From Chloroflexota bacterium (GTDB lineage: Bacteria > Chloroflexota > Dehalococcoidia > Tepidiformales > Tepidiformaceae): DNA of 64,000 nt. The notes beneath the pieces were generated by a model. It was not told where the DNA came from. It saw only the letters and a program-made list of their open reading frames with translations, and did no database searches. The stretch spans positions 1-64,000 of the forward strand of contig JACRBT010000017.1 in the NCBI GenBank assembly GCA_016234445.1, written 5' to 3'. A program made the translations under genes and the position numbers. Positions within the stretch are counted from its first letter, which is position 1. Each line of letters begins with the position of its first letter. Below are positions 1-9,088 of this stretch, piece after piece.

Positions 1-320
1 CAGGGACAGCCGTGGGGCAGTGACGACGCCGCTCCCTGGCGGTCGCGGTACGGATGGATGGGTGGGGGCTGGCGTGGGGCGGGCGGGCAGGCGATGCGGC
101 CAGGGTCGGCCGCGGTACCGGGTGGGGGCGGTACGGATGGATGGGTGGAGGGTGGCGTGGGGCGGGGCGGGCAGGCGATGCGGCCAGGGTCGGCCGCGGC
201 TACCGGGTGGTCGCGGTACGAATGGATGGGTGGAGGCTGGCGTGGGGCGGGCGTAGGGGAGTGACGACGCCGCTCCCTGGCGGTCGCGGTGCGGATGGCA
301 TGCCGGGAGCCGACGGCTGA
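1..320. repeat. Intergenic repeat field, left edge of window
   Basis: Low-complexity, G-rich DNA built from reused modules. GACGCCGCTCC followed by TCGCGGT and CGGATGG occurs near 24-55 and 262-298. A 30-bp block, GGCAGGCGATGCGG plus CCAGGGTCGGCCGCGG, occurs near 88-117 and 170-199 and again near 20160 and 20465. Reading frames run through it only because the repeats lack stops, and they resemble no protein. It may continue to the left of the window. Function unknown. Confidence 0.7.
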
Positions 321-335
321 GAGCCGTGGGCGGCG

Positions 336-2480
336 CTAGGCGGGGGCGTCGCGGAGGGGGAGGGTGATGGCGAAGGTGGTGCCGGTGCCGGGGGCGCTGT
401 CGACGGTGATCTCGCCGTGGTGGCCCTGGACGACGCCGTAGGTGATCGCCATGCCGAGGCCGGTGCCGGAACCAACCTTCGTCGTGAAGAAGGGTTCGAA
501 GATGCGCGACCGTGTCTCTTCGGGCATGCCGGGGCCGTCGTCGGCGATGGTGAGGACGGCGCTCCCGGCGCTGGTGCCCAGGGCGATGCGGATGTGGCCG
601 CCGGCGGGCATCGCATCGCGGGCGTTGAGGACGATGTTCGTGATCGCCTGTTCGACCTGGCTGCGGTCGCCCTCGATGACCACGGGCGCGGAGGGCAGCT
701 CGACGCTGACGGGGATGAGCGGGAGGAGGGCGGGTTCGAGCAGGCGGACGGTGTCGCGGATGACGGGGACGAGGTCGACGGGGCCGAACTGGGACTGGCC
801 GCCGCGGGCGAAGGAGAGCAGCCGCCGGGTGAGCTCGGCCGCGCGCTTGGCGGCGTCTTCGATGAGGACGAGGTTTTCCCGGTCTTCGCCTTCGAGCCCG
901 GCGGAATAACGCAGGAGCCCGGCGAAGCCAAGGATGGCGGTCAGGAGGTTGTTGAAGTCGTGGGCGACGCTGCCGGCCATCTTCCCGAGCGACTCCATCT
1001 TCTGGGCCTGCATGCGTTCGCGAAGGAGGGCGCGGCGGTCGGAGGTGTTGCGGGCGATGGTGAGGATGGCCGGGCGGCCGCCGTAGGTCACGGCGGCGGC
1101 AGTCATTTCGACCTCGAGGGCAAGGCCGTCGGCGCGGAGGAACTGCTGTTCGAGCAGGGAGACGCCGTCGCTTTCGGCGCGAAAGTGGGCGTTCAGCGTC
1201 GCGGCGGCGCCGGGCGCGAGGTCGGAAAAGAGGAGGCCCTGGAGACCGCCGGGGGAGTGGCCGAGCTGGCTGGCGGCGAAGAGGTTGGCGTCGACGATGC
1301 GGTGGGATTCGCTGTCGACGACGATGATCATCTCCTGGGCCTGGGCGACCAGCGAACGGTACTTGGCTTCGCTGGCGGCGAGCGACTCGAGGGCGGCGGC
1401 CTTTTCCAGCGCGAGCGCGAACGGCCGGGCGATTCCCCCGAGGACCTCGGCGTCGTCTTCGGAGAAGTGGCCGGTGCCGGCGCCCCAGACGGAAATGGCC
1501 CCGAGCAGCGAGTCAGTCCGCAGGGGGACGCGCAGGGCCGAGAACATGCCGTGTTCGAAGAGGCGGTCGTGGATCCAGCTGCGGGAGCCGTCTTCGCGAA
1601 CGTCGATGGTGACAGTGGGCGTGGGGTCCCGGGCGAGGATGGAGGAATGGGCCTGCTCGATGGGGAGGCCGGCCGGCGGTGCTTCGGCGAGGGTCACGAC
1701 GTCGGAGTCGACGGCGAGGGGCCGGGCCACGCGGGCTTCGACGTCGAAGGTCATGACGATGACGTGGCCGGCGTCGAAGAGCTGGCGGCACTCGTGGGCG
1801 AAGCTGGCGGCGAGCTCGGCGGGGGTGCCGCCGGCGTTGAGGCGGGAGAGGAACTCGTTGACGCGCTGGAGCCGCGCCGCCTGGTCCTGGAGGGCGGCGC
1901 GGTCGGTGGCGGCCCTGGCCATGAGGGTGGCGCGGTCGATGGCGAGGCCGAGGGGGCGGCAGAGGTCGCGAAGGAGGTTGGCGTCGGCGACGGTGTAGCG
2001 GCCGGGCTGGAGGCTGGCGACACTGACGAGGCCGACGCGGCCATCGGAAAGGGTGAATGGCGCCCGGATGAGGGCACGAAGCCCCGCGGCCCGGGCGATA
2101 TCGGTGCCGGGATTCAGGACGAGGGGCGCGAGGTCGGGGATGCACTGGGCGTCTCCCTCGATCGCGGCGGCGTAGGCGGCAACGTCTTCGATGGGCAACT
2201 CGGCGGGCAGGCAACCGGGTTCGAGGACGGAGGAGCTGAACCCAATGGTCTCCCGGCGGCGGGACTCGAGTTGGATGGTCCCGATGGCGACGTGGTCGGC
2301 GCCGAAGACCGTCCGGAGTTCGCTGGCGAAGGACTGGCAGAGAGCGGGGATGCCGGCGTCGGCGGCGAGGGTGGCGAGAAGGCCGGCGGCGGCGGCAAGC
2401 CCATGAATGGCCGCGGCTGGCTCCGGAGGGAGCGGCGCGAGGCCATCCAGGGCCGGGTCAGCCCGGATTGCAGGAGTCAC
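336..2480 (-). CDS. Soluble sensor histidine kinase (GAF-GAF-PAS-HisKA-HATPase)
   Basis: A cytoplasmic histidine kinase of about 714 residues with no visible membrane segment. In order it has two GAF-like sensory regions (about 45-185 and 207-360), a PAS-like region (about 374-490), a HisKA helix with the phospho-acceptor His in SVAHDFNNLLTA (about 507), and an ATPase domain with NARDAMP, DDGPGMPEE and GTGLGMAI boxes. I placed the start at GTG 2480 because GGGAGAG precedes it; ATG 2516 has no ribosome site. No response regulator is adjacent, so the partner and signal are unknown. GAF and PAS domains often bind small molecules or heme, but nothing here shows which. Confidence 0.9.
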   Translation of the reverse strand: MTPAIRADPALDGLAPLPPEPAAAIHGLAAAAGLLATLAADAGIPALCQSFASELRTVFGADHVAIGTIQLESRRRETIGFSSSVLEPGCLPAELPIEDVAAYAAAIEGDAQCIPDLAPLVLNPGTDIARAAGLRALIRAPFTLSDGRVGLVSVASLQPGRYTVADANLLRDLCRPLGLAIDRATLMARAATDRAALQDQAARLQRVNEFLSRLNAGGTPAELAASFAHECRQLFDAGHVIVMTFDVEARVARPLAVDSDVVTLAEAPPAGLPIEQAHSSILARDPTPTVTIDVREDGSRSWIHDRLFEHGMFSALRVPLRTDSLLGAISVWGAGTGHFSEDDAEVLGGIARPFALALEKAAALESLAASEAKYRSLVAQAQEMIIVVDSESHRIVDANLFAASQLGHSPGGLQGLLFSDLAPGAAATLNAHFRAESDGVSLLEQQFLRADGLALEVEMTAAAVTYGGRPAILTIARNTSDRRALLRERMQAQKMESLGKMAGSVAHDFNNLLTAILGFAGLLRYSAGLEGEDRENLVLIEDAAKRAAELTRRLLSFARGGQSQFGPVDLVPVIRDTVRLLEPALLPLIPVSVELPSAPVVIEGDRSQVEQAITNIVLNARDAMPAGGHIRIALGTSAGSAVLTIADDGPGMPEETRSRIFEPFFTTKVGSGTGLGMAITYGVVQGHHGEITVDSAPGTGTTFAITLPLRDAPA

Positions 2481-2638
2481 CGTGGCTCTCTCCCGTGGCG
2501 GCGGTGTCGATGTCATTCAGGCTGCGGCGGCATGGGGAAACCGCCGTGGACTGGGGACTGCCGGGTCATCATAGAAGGGAGTCTACATCCCTGCTGTCAG
2601 GGTTCACCCGCACTTCCGGCACCGCGGAAGGTGGAGAT

Positions 2639-3481
2639 TCAGTAACTCCAGGTGGCTGGACCGGAGAGTTCGAGGAAGTAGGCGGCGCCCGTCTGGAGCT
2701 GGCTGAGGTTGGAAACGTAGTCGGGGAGGCCGGGCAGGTAGCGCCGCCAGCCGAACGCGGGGTCCCATGCATAGAGGGCGACCAGCTTCGCGCCCAGGGA
2801 GGCAAGGGCGGGCGGTGGCGGTTGTGGCGGCCCGGAATAGGTGATCAGGTTGAGGCCGGCGGCGAGGCTGGCCTGGAAGACGGGCGGAGGGGTGGGCGCG
2901 ACCGTGGGGGTGGGCGTGGGGGTGGGAGGGGGCGCCGTCGTTGGCGTGTCCGCGGCGGCGCTGTCGTCGTAGACGCCGAAGTCGGTTGTCCAGTTGCCGC
3001 CGACGCGGCCGATGCCGATGACGCGGTAGGCGGCGGTGAGGATGTTCGCGCGGTGGCCGCTGGAGTCCATCCACATGTCGAAGGCGGTCCGGGGGTCGGA
3101 GGTTCCCCAGAGGATGTTTTCGCCCGCGCCGGTGCCGGCGTAGCCGCAATCGCGGAGGCGGGGGCCGAGGGTGCGGCCGAGGGAGTCGGTGTGGGAGAAG
3201 CCGCTGCCGCTGGCGCTCGAATCCGCGGACTTCCAGGCGGCGGCGCGGTTCAGGTTGGGGGAGAACTTGAGCGCCACGGCGCCCGAGGCGGCGCGGGCTT
3301 CGTTGATGAGGACCAGGAGCTGTTGTTCCTGGGCATCGATGCCGGCGGTCGCGGTGTCGCAGTTGACGAGGGCGAAGGCGCGGTTGGGGCCGCCCGGGGA
3401 GAGCGCGGCCAGGGCAAGGGCCAGGAAACCGAGGAGCGCCGAGGCGGCGAGGAGGGATCTTCGTCCGGTCACTGGGGTCAT
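2639..3481 (-). CDS. Secreted CAP/SCP-domain protein
   Basis: Exported protein of 280 residues. It has a short basic start, a hydrophobic signal segment (about 9-35), then a CAP (SCP/PR-1) domain with the LINEARAASG start, GSGFSHTDS, GENILWG and the WMDSSGHRANIL motif. A Pro/Thr linker (about 180-205) follows, then a C-terminal module rich in aromatics (AWDPAFGWRRYLPG), as seen in some Chloroflexota surface proteins. The ATG is preceded by GGGAGATAC. Bacterial CAP proteins are extracellular with diverse and often unknown roles. It runs divergently from the phosphatase gene. Confidence 0.85.
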   Translation of the reverse strand: MTPVTGRRSLLAASALLGFLALALAALSPGGPNRAFALVNCDTATAGIDAQEQQLLVLINEARAASGAVALKFSPNLNRAAAWKSADSSASGSGFSHTDSLGRTLGPRLRDCGYAGTGAGENILWGTSDPRTAFDMWMDSSGHRANILTAAYRVIGIGRVGGNWTTDFGVYDDSAAADTPTTAPPPTPTPTPTVAPTPPPVFQASLAAGLNLITYSGPPQPPPPALASLGAKLVALYAWDPAFGWRRYLPGLPDYVSNLSQLQTGAAYFLELSGPATWSY

Positions 3482-3562
3482 CGTATCTCCCGTGGCGTTT
3501 CGGGCTACCCGGGCGACGGGGTATCCTTCGTCAAAGGCGCGAATGCCGCCGCTGTTGAGGAC

Positions 3563-4207
3563 ATGCCTTCGCGACCAGCGCAGCCCCCTACCCGGATATT
3601 CGTCGCTCGCCACGGCCAGACCATCTCTAACCGGGAGGGACTGTTCTGTGGACATTCGGAGACGCCGCTGACCGAGGCAGGGCGGGCGCAGGCGGTTGCG
3701 CTGGCGGCGCGGCTGCGGGAGGTCCCCATCCACGCCGCCTATGCGAGCGACTTTAGCCGGGCGCGCGACACTGCCGCCGCCGTGCTCGAAGGCCGGGCGG
3801 TGCCGCTGGTGGAGGACGCGGCCCTGCGCGAGCTCCACTACGGCGAATGGGAGATGGAGAAGGAGCGCGCGATCGCCCGGCGCTACCCGCAGCAGTTCCG
3901 GCTGATGCGTGCCGAAGACCCCGCCTGGCGCCCGCCCGGCGGCGAGGACGTCCAGGCGGTGCGAGCGCGGACCTACGGGGCTCTCCGCGCGATCGCGCGG
4001 CGTCACCCCCACCAGACGACGCTCATCGTCAGCCACGGCACGGCGATCAACTGCATGCTCTCCGCCCTCCTCGGGATGCCGGCCAGCCACACCTTCCGGT
4101 TCGCGGTGGACAACTGCGGGCTTTCGGAAGTGAGTGTCCGGGGCGGGCGGCTCTGCCTTTCGTTGCTGAACGACACCTCGCACCTGCAGGGGATCGGGCG
4201 GCGATGA
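3563..4207 (+). CDS. Histidine phosphatase family protein (phosphoglycerate mutase-like)
   Basis: Protein of 214 residues of the histidine phosphatase superfamily. The catalytic RHGQT motif lies near the N-terminus (about 14-18) and the second catalytic His lies in IVSHGTAIN (about 155). LRELHYGEWE matches the conserved acidic/Gly-Glu region after the core arginines. Family members dephosphorylate sugars, nucleotides or vitamin precursors such as alpha-ribazole phosphate; the sequence does not settle which. ATG 3563 has a TTGAGG ribosome site. The rhomboid gene starts 16 bases downstream, so the two are probably co-transcribed. Confidence 0.9.
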   Translation: MPSRPAQPPTRIFVARHGQTISNREGLFCGHSETPLTEAGRAQAVALAARLREVPIHAAYASDFSRARDTAAAVLEGRAVPLVEDAALRELHYGEWEMEKERAIARRYPQQFRLMRAEDPAWRPPGGEDVQAVRARTYGALRAIARRHPHQTTLIVSHGTAINCMLSALLGMPASHTFRFAVDNCGLSEVSVRGGRLCLSLLNDTSHLQGIGRR

Positions 4208-4223
4208 CCGTGATGGTGCGACG

Positions 4224-5030
4224 GTGATCCCGATCGGCGATGCCCGCTCGCGGACGACCCCGTGGGTCAACTACGCACTCATCCTTGTCTCGGTGGGTGC
4301 GTTCCTCTTCATGCTCGGGCGAGACGCGGCCGTGCCGCCGGACCGCCAGGCGGCCCGGAGCGAGTTCGCCCGCCAGACGGCCGGGGAGTGTTACGGCTTC
4401 GAAACCTCGCCCACGGAGCTGGACCGTTTCGTCTGCAAATGGGGTTTCCAGCCCCGCGAGTTCTTCGACACGGTCCAGGGGGAGAACCAGTCCCCGGACC
4501 CGAAAGTCGCCGTGGTCCTGCTCTCGATCGTGACGGCGCTCTTCATCCACGCCGGCTGGAGCCACATCCTCGGCAACATGCTCTTCCTCTGGGTGTTCGG
4601 CGACAACGTGGAAGACCGGCTGGGGCACTTTCGCTATCTCGTCTTCTACCTGGTCGCGGGGATCGTGGCCACGCTCGCCCAGGCGTCGGTCGACACCGCG
4701 AGCGTGATCCCGGTGGTTGGCGCGAGTGGGGCGATCGCAGGGGTACTCGGGGCCTACCTGGTGTCGTATCCGCGGGCGAAGGTCTCGGTGGTCATCCCGT
4801 TCTTCATCCTGATCTTCATCCCGATCCCGGTGCCGGCGGCGCTCATGATCGGGATGTGGTTCCTGCAGCAGTTCCTCGCGGGGGTGGCGACGCTGAGCGA
4901 TTCGACGACGGCGGGGGCGGGGGTGGCGTGGTTCGCGCACATCGGGGGCTTCCTTTTCGGGGTGCTGACCATCTTCCTGTTCTACGGGGGACCGCGAAAA
5001 CGGGTGCGGGGGGCGCCGCGCTGGGACTGA
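4224..5030 (+). CDS. Rhomboid-family intramembrane serine protease
   Basis: Integral membrane protein of 268 residues that starts at GTG with the typical MIPIGD opening. The N-terminal helix (about 17-33) is followed by a soluble loop, then a rhomboid core with HAGWSHILGNMLFLWVFG, the catalytic serine in GASGAIAGVLGAYL and the catalytic histidine in the last helix (WFAHIGGFLFG). These residues indicate an active protease that cuts within or next to the membrane. Substrates are unknown. It lies directly after the phosphatase gene; the next gene is 245 bases away across repeat hairpins. Confidence 0.92.
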   Translation: MIPIGDARSRTTPWVNYALILVSVGAFLFMLGRDAAVPPDRQAARSEFARQTAGECYGFETSPTELDRFVCKWGFQPREFFDTVQGENQSPDPKVAVVLLSIVTALFIHAGWSHILGNMLFLWVFGDNVEDRLGHFRYLVFYLVAGIVATLAQASVDTASVIPVVGASGAIAGVLGAYLVSYPRAKVSVVIPFFILIFIPIPVPAALMIGMWFLQQFLAGVATLSDSTTAGAGVAWFAHIGGFLFGVLTIFLFYGGPRKRVRGAPRWD

Positions 5031-5077
5031 GGCGCCGGGGGAGAGGGTTGGCGCTATCCTAGAGCGGTGGCGAAGGT

Positions 5078-5238
5078 CCCCTCACCCCCTGGCCCCCTCT
5101 CCCGCTTCGCGGGCGAGGGGGAACGAACGGCGGAGCGGCTCTCCCACTTCGTGGGCGAGGCGGGACGCGCGGCGGTGTGTGCGCAACGCAGCGGGCGCTA
5201 CCGCGGGGCGCGGCTCTCCCGAGTCGTGGGCCAGGGGG
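5078..5238 (+). repeat. Dispersed hairpin repeat, one full and two degenerate copies
   Basis: 5078-5121 reads CCCCTCACCCCC...CTCTCCCGC-TTCG-CGGGCGAGGGGG, a strong stem-loop with a TTCG turn. Two weaker relatives follow (about 5140-5163 and 5213-5238). The same element occurs seven more times in the window. No gene is seen between 5031 and 5274. A role in transcription termination or mRNA 3' protection is inferred from its position behind genes. Confidence 0.75.
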
Positions 5239-5274
5239 TGAGCGCGAGGTGGCGTTTGAGAGCTGGAGGCGGTT

Positions 5275-6993
5275 GTGACGGCCTCTGGTGAGTCTCCGCT
5301 GCTCGAGATGGCCCGGACCGGTGACCCTGAGGCGTTCGCCGGTCTCTGTGCCGGTGTGTTCCCCGCTGTCTATGACTTCGCCTGGCGGATGACCGGCGAC
5401 GAGGCGGTGGCGGCTGGCGTGGCGCGCTCAACCATGGTGGAAACGGCGCGGCGATTCGGGTCGCTCCGGGCGGGGGAGGGCTTCCGGCCGTGGGTGCTCG
5501 GGATCGTCCGGGAGGAGGTGCTGGCGGCGCTCGCGGGCGGCGCTGACGCGGCCGCACCGGGTGATGGCGGGCGTGTTGGGGAAGCAGCCGCCGGGCTGGA
5601 GCCGCGGACGCGGGCGATCGTCGACCTCCACCTCCGGCAGGGGCTGGACGCGAAAGACCTCGCGGTGGCGATTGGTGTCTCGGCGGCCAGCGCGGGGGTG
5701 GTCCTCCGGCGGGCGCTGCCGGCGGTGGAGGATGCGTTCGCGACGGCGGTGCTGTCCGACCCGGGGCATCGCTGCCGGCGCCTGGGTGAGGCGATCGCGG
5801 CGGCGCACGCGGCTTCGGGCGAGGAGCTCCGCAGGCTGGTGGCCGACCACCGGGGCTCCTGCAAGGTCTGCCAGGGGCGGCTCGAACGGTTGGGGCCGCC
5901 GTTGAAGGCGTATGCGGCCATTCCCCCGGCTGTGGCGCCCGAGGGCCTGCAAGAGGCGGCGGTTGCCGAGGCGACGCGGCGGTGGCCGGGACCGGTACCC
6001 GCGCAGCGGGCGTTCGCCGACGCGGGCCCGCCCCCGCCCCGGCGCCCGCGGACGGCGCTGTTCGTGCTTTTCGGGGGGACGGCGGCGGCGGCGGGGATGC
6101 TGGTGCTGGCGATGTTGCTGCCGGGCAGCCCGCTTTCGCTGGAGGGACCGGGCGACCCCGGGGCGTCGGCTTTCCTGCCGCTTTCGCCGACCGTGGAGGT
6201 TGGGCCGGGGACGCCGACGCCAACGCCCCGGCGCACGGCGACGCCAACGCGGACACCGGCGACGCCGACCCGCGGCGCCTCGCCCACGCCGACGCCGGTG
6301 GCGACCGCTGGCCCGGGGACGCCGACGTCGACCGCGACCGCGACGGCCACGCCCACCGCAACAGCGTCCGCAACTCAGACGCCGGTGCCGACGTCGACGC
6401 CGGGGCCGACCGCGACTCCCTGCCCGCCGAAGCTGGGGACGAACGTGCCCTCGGTGAACGTGGGGGACGGGACGTCCAGCTTCTTCTACGCGCTCAACCA
6501 GGCGATCTGCGGGACGCTGCCCTTCACCGCGTCGGTGGGATCCGGGGGGGCGTGGCTCTCGGTTTCGCAGGAGCTTCCCGAAATCAGCGGCGCGACCGGC
6601 AACCAGGTACGAATCGACCTCTTCGTTGACCGGCTGGCCCTGGCCGAGGGCACCAATTTCGGGTCGGTCCGCGTCACTGGTGCCGGGATGACCATTTCTG
6701 TGGCGGTCCAGGCGGTCCGCATGGGCGACCCGCCGGAGATCCTTGCGACGTCGGGTTCGTGCGGCGCGGGCACGGCAACGGTGAGCGCAACGGTGACCGA
6801 CGACATCGGTGTCTTGCGCGTGGACGTGACCTACACGACGCCGGGCGGCCCGGCCTCGGCGCCGCTCTTTGGCGGCGGCGGAGAGTGGTCGGCAGAGTTC
6901 GCCGTGCCCGAAGGTGCCTCGGACTTCGCCGTCGTCGCGGTTGATGGCGCCGGGCAGACGGCGTCCCTTGAGGTGGAAATGGGGCCGTGCTGA
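5275..6993 (+). CDS. Sigma-70-like protein with transmembrane anchor and exported beta domains
   Basis: Unusual 572-residue protein. Residues 1-165 resemble an ECF sigma factor: a region-2-like helix set ([23 protein letters not shown]) and a region-4-like helix-turn-helix ([17 protein letters not shown] onward). A short [11 protein letters not shown] segment resembles part of an anti-sigma zinc-finger region. One membrane helix lies at about 262-285. After it come a Pro/Thr-rich linker of roughly 80 residues, a BACON/Ig-like domain ([21 protein letters not shown]) and a final Ig-like domain. GTG 5275 follows GGAGGCG. The DNA-binding half would be cytosolic and the beta domains outside. Whether the sigma part is still active cannot be told; region 2 is divergent. 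Confidence 0.75.
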   Translation: MTASGESPLLEMARTGDPEAFAGLCAGVFPAVYDFAWRMTGDEAVAAGVARSTMVETARRFGSLRAGEGFRPWVLGIVREEVLAALAGGADAAAPGDGGRVGEAAAGLEPRTRAIVDLHLRQGLDAKDLAVAIGVSAASAGVVLRRALPAVEDAFATAVLSDPGHRCRRLGEAIAAAHAASGEELRRLVADHRGSCKVCQGRLERLGPPLKAYAAIPPAVAPEGLQEAAVAEATRRWPGPVPAQRAFADAGPPPPRRPRTALFVLFGGTAAAAGMLVLAMLLPGSPLSLEGPGDPGASAFLPLSPTVEVGPGTPTPTPRRTATPTRTPATPTRGASPTPTPVATAGPGTPTSTATATATPTATASATQTPVPTSTPGPTATPCPPKLGTNVPSVNVGDGTSSFFYALNQAICGTLPFTASVGSGGAWLSVSQELPEISGATGNQVRIDLFVDRLALAEGTNFGSVRVTGAGMTISVAVQAVRMGDPPEILATSGSCGAGTATVSATVTDDIGVLRVDVTYTTPGGPASAPLFGGGGEWSAEFAVPEGASDFAVVAVDGAGQTASLEVEMGPC

Positions 6994-7161
6994 CGCAGGT
7001 CATGGACAGAGCGGCGTGTGCGGGCTCCCGGGGGTTTGTCCCGGCTCCGACCGTGCGGTAGACTCCCCGTGTTTGGCGTTATGCGCTGCGGGGAACCGCG
7101 CGCCTTCGCCTGTTCTCGATTCGAATCGCGGTTCCAGCCCGCATCCGGAGGTCGTCCATCC

Positions 7162-7587
7162 ATGCCCCAGTTCCCGTCAGTCGATTGGTTCAAAGCCGCC
7201 GCCGACATCCTCAACAAGTCCGACAGCTTCAAGCGTCTCGGCACCTGCGACACCACGATGGGTGTCCAGGTGGGGGACAAGCACTACGAGGTCGACTTCG
7301 AGGCGTTCGAAGTGGCCGAGGTGAAGGAGATCGACGCGAAGCGCGCGGAAGAGCTCGACTTCGTGCTCGTCCAGCCCTTCGACGCCTGGAAGGCGATGCT
7401 CCTGAACATCAAGGAGCACGGCCGGGCGGAGCACGAGTTCACGTTGAACTCGCTCGACCTGAGCAGCGAAGTCGAGTTTGCCAAGGGGAAGGACTACCAC
7501 CGCCGCGACGCCTTCTACCGCTTCAACCAGACGATCCAGGAATACTTCGACATGACGGCGAAGCTGGATACGACCTTCGCGGCGTAG
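7162..7587 (+). CDS. SCP2 sterol-binding-like small protein
   Basis: Soluble protein of 141 residues with the look of an SCP2/sterol-carrier fold: TMGVQVGDKHYEVDF, then LDFVLVQPFDAWKAML and a C-terminal RRDAFYRFNQTIQEYFD helix. SCP2 domains bind lipids or acyl-CoAs non-covalently. The assignment rests on pattern and size and is moderate. ATG 7162 has GGAGG nine bases upstream. A TAGACT hexamer near 7060 may be its promoter -10 box. The gene ends exactly at a copy of the dispersed hairpin repeat. Confidence 0.65.
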   Translation: MPQFPSVDWFKAAADILNKSDSFKRLGTCDTTMGVQVGDKHYEVDFEAFEVAEVKEIDAKRAEELDFVLVQPFDAWKAMLLNIKEHGRAEHEFTLNSLDLSSEVEFAKGKDYHRRDAFYRFNQTIQEYFDMTAKLDTTFAA

Positions 7588-7628
7588 CCCCTCACCCCTG
7601 GCCCCTCTCCCACTTCGTGGGCGAGGGG
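7588..7628 (+). repeat. Dispersed hairpin repeat copy
   Basis: CCCCTCACCCCTGGCCCCTCTCCCAC-TTCG-TGGGCGAGGGG begins one base after the stop codon of the SCP2-like gene and lies between it and the convergent gene at 7645. It is likely to act as a 3' end structure. Confidence 0.75.
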
Positions 7629-7644
7629 ACGTTTTGGCAGGCCA

Positions 7645-8169
7645 TCAGGTTCGGGCGCGGCTGCCCCATTTGCGGGGGCGGGCGGCGCGTGAGGGGGAGG
7701 CGGCGGGCGAGGGCGTCCAGCGGATGGTCCCGAGGATCTCGGCGAGCGCGGGTTGGAGCGTGACGATGGCGCGGCCGAGCTCGGCGCCGACTTCCCGGGC
7801 GAGGGTGCCCGTGAGCCGGTCGAAGGGATAGGTGCGGTGCAGGCGGCGCCAGGAGGCGGTCCATTCTTCCAGTTCCCAGGCGGGGCCGAGTTCGCTGATC
7901 AGGTGGGGTGCGTGGGCGGCGAGGACGGCGGCGGCGGCTTCGTTCGCTTCGGCCGGGCCTTCGAAGTGGAGCCCGAGTTCGACGATCCCGCGGCCGACGT
8001 GGGGCTGGAGTTCGAAGTGGGCCCATTGCTCGCCGTGGAAGAGCTGGAGAATAGTCCACATAACGCGCCGCTCGGGGACGGGGAAGCCGGCGGGGAGGGC
8101 GTGCAGCGCCAGCTCTTCACAGGCGAAGACAAACTCCCGCGCTTTCAGGTTGCCGTCGCTCCTGGGCAT
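7645..8169 (-). CDS. Conserved hypothetical protein
   Basis: A 174-residue soluble protein that I do not recognise. The N-terminal part (FVFACEELALHALPAGFPVPERRVMWTILQ) and the middle (FELQPHVGRGIVELGLHFEG) look like a folded domain. The last 20 or so residues (SPAASPSRAARPRKW) are low-complexity and read into repeat-like DNA, so the original stop may have been lost. There is no Shine-Dalgarno; instead TACACT lies seven bases before the ATG, the leaderless arrangement seen repeatedly in this window. It is divergent from the hydrolase at 8223. Confidence 0.6.
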   Translation of the reverse strand: MPRSDGNLKAREFVFACEELALHALPAGFPVPERRVMWTILQLFHGEQWAHFELQPHVGRGIVELGLHFEGPAEANEAAAAVLAAHAPHLISELGPAWELEEWTASWRRLHRTYPFDRLTGTLAREVGAELGRAIVTLQPALAEILGTIRWTPSPAASPSRAARPRKWGSRART

Positions 8170-8222
8170 GGAGGCCAGTGTACGCCCGGGCGCCTCGGCC
8201 GCGCCTGTGGTTGAATGACCAT

Positions 8223-9077
8223 ATGCGTGAAGTCCACGAATCGCGGGTCCGGGCGAACGGTGTCGAACTGGCCGTCTTCGACTGGCCAGGCGCCGAACCC
8301 GCCGCCTTTCTCGCCCACGCAACGGGGTTTCACGCGCGCTGCTGGGACCAGGTGGTTGAGCACCTGCCGGGCCGCCGCTGCATCGCCCTCGACATGCGCG
8401 GTCACGGGCGCAGCGAGAAGCCGGCGCCACCCTACCGGTGGCTGAACTTCGGCCGCGACGTCGCCGCGCTGGTCGAAGAGATGGGCCTGCGCGATGCGGT
8501 CGGCGTGGGCCACTCGAAGGGCGGCCACGCGGTGACGTATGCGGCCGCGCATGTGCCCCGAGCGTTCCGGGCGCTGCTGCTGGTGGACCCGGTGATCATG
8601 GCGCGGGAGACGTACCACCGGCCGCCGGCGGCCCAGGAGCACTTCGCCGCCCGCCGCCGCAACGAATGGGCTTCGCCCCACGAGATGTACGAGCGCTTCA
8701 AGGACCGGCCGCCGTTCAACAACTGGGCGCCGGCGGTGCTCTGGGACTACTGCAACCATGGCCTTCTGCCCGCGCCCGGGGGCGAGGGGTTCGTGCTCGC
8801 CTGCCCGCCGGAGGTGGAAGCGGCAACCTATGCCGGCAGCGCGGGCGCGGACATCTATGAGGAGATCGCGGCGATCGAGATCCCGGTGCGGGTGTTGCGG
8901 GCGAAGCCGCGGACGGAGGGCGGGGCGATGGACATGAGTTCGTCGCCGACGACGCCGGACCTTGCCTCCCGCTTCCGCCGGGGGACGGATGTGCCTCTTC
9001 CGGAGTACACGCACTTCATCCCGATGGAGGCGCCGGCGCTGGTTGCGCGGCACATCGAGGAGTTGGCGGCGGAGTAG
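8223..9077 (+). CDS. Alpha/beta hydrolase
   Basis: A 284-residue alpha/beta-hydrolase fold enzyme. The nucleophile elbow is GHSKGG (Ser about 98), the oxyanion region is ATGFHARCW, the LDMRGHGRS strand precedes it, and the likely catalytic His is in EYTHFIPMEAP near the C-terminus. Substrate unknown; similar proteins include esterases and C-C hydrolases. The gene starts 53 bases from a divergent gene. No ribosome site is evident; TTGAAT six bases upstream could be a weak -10 box. It is followed by a tandem-repeat field. Confidence 0.88.
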   Translation: MREVHESRVRANGVELAVFDWPGAEPAAFLAHATGFHARCWDQVVEHLPGRRCIALDMRGHGRSEKPAPPYRWLNFGRDVAALVEEMGLRDAVGVGHSKGGHAVTYAAAHVPRAFRALLLVDPVIMARETYHRPPAAQEHFAARRRNEWASPHEMYERFKDRPPFNNWAPAVLWDYCNHGLLPAPGGEGFVLACPPEVEAATYAGSAGADIYEEIAAIEIPVRVLRAKPRTEGGAMDMSSSPTTPDLASRFRRGTDVPLPEYTHFIPMEAPALVARHIEELAAE

Positions 9078-9088
9078 CGGCTCGGGTC

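Noticed and set aside
417-2645. 742-codon plus-strand open frame opposite the histidine kinase
   Set aside because: Composition is acidic/Gly-rich shadow of the real minus-strand gene; no domain, no ribosome site. G+C-rich codon use keeps the opposite strand open.
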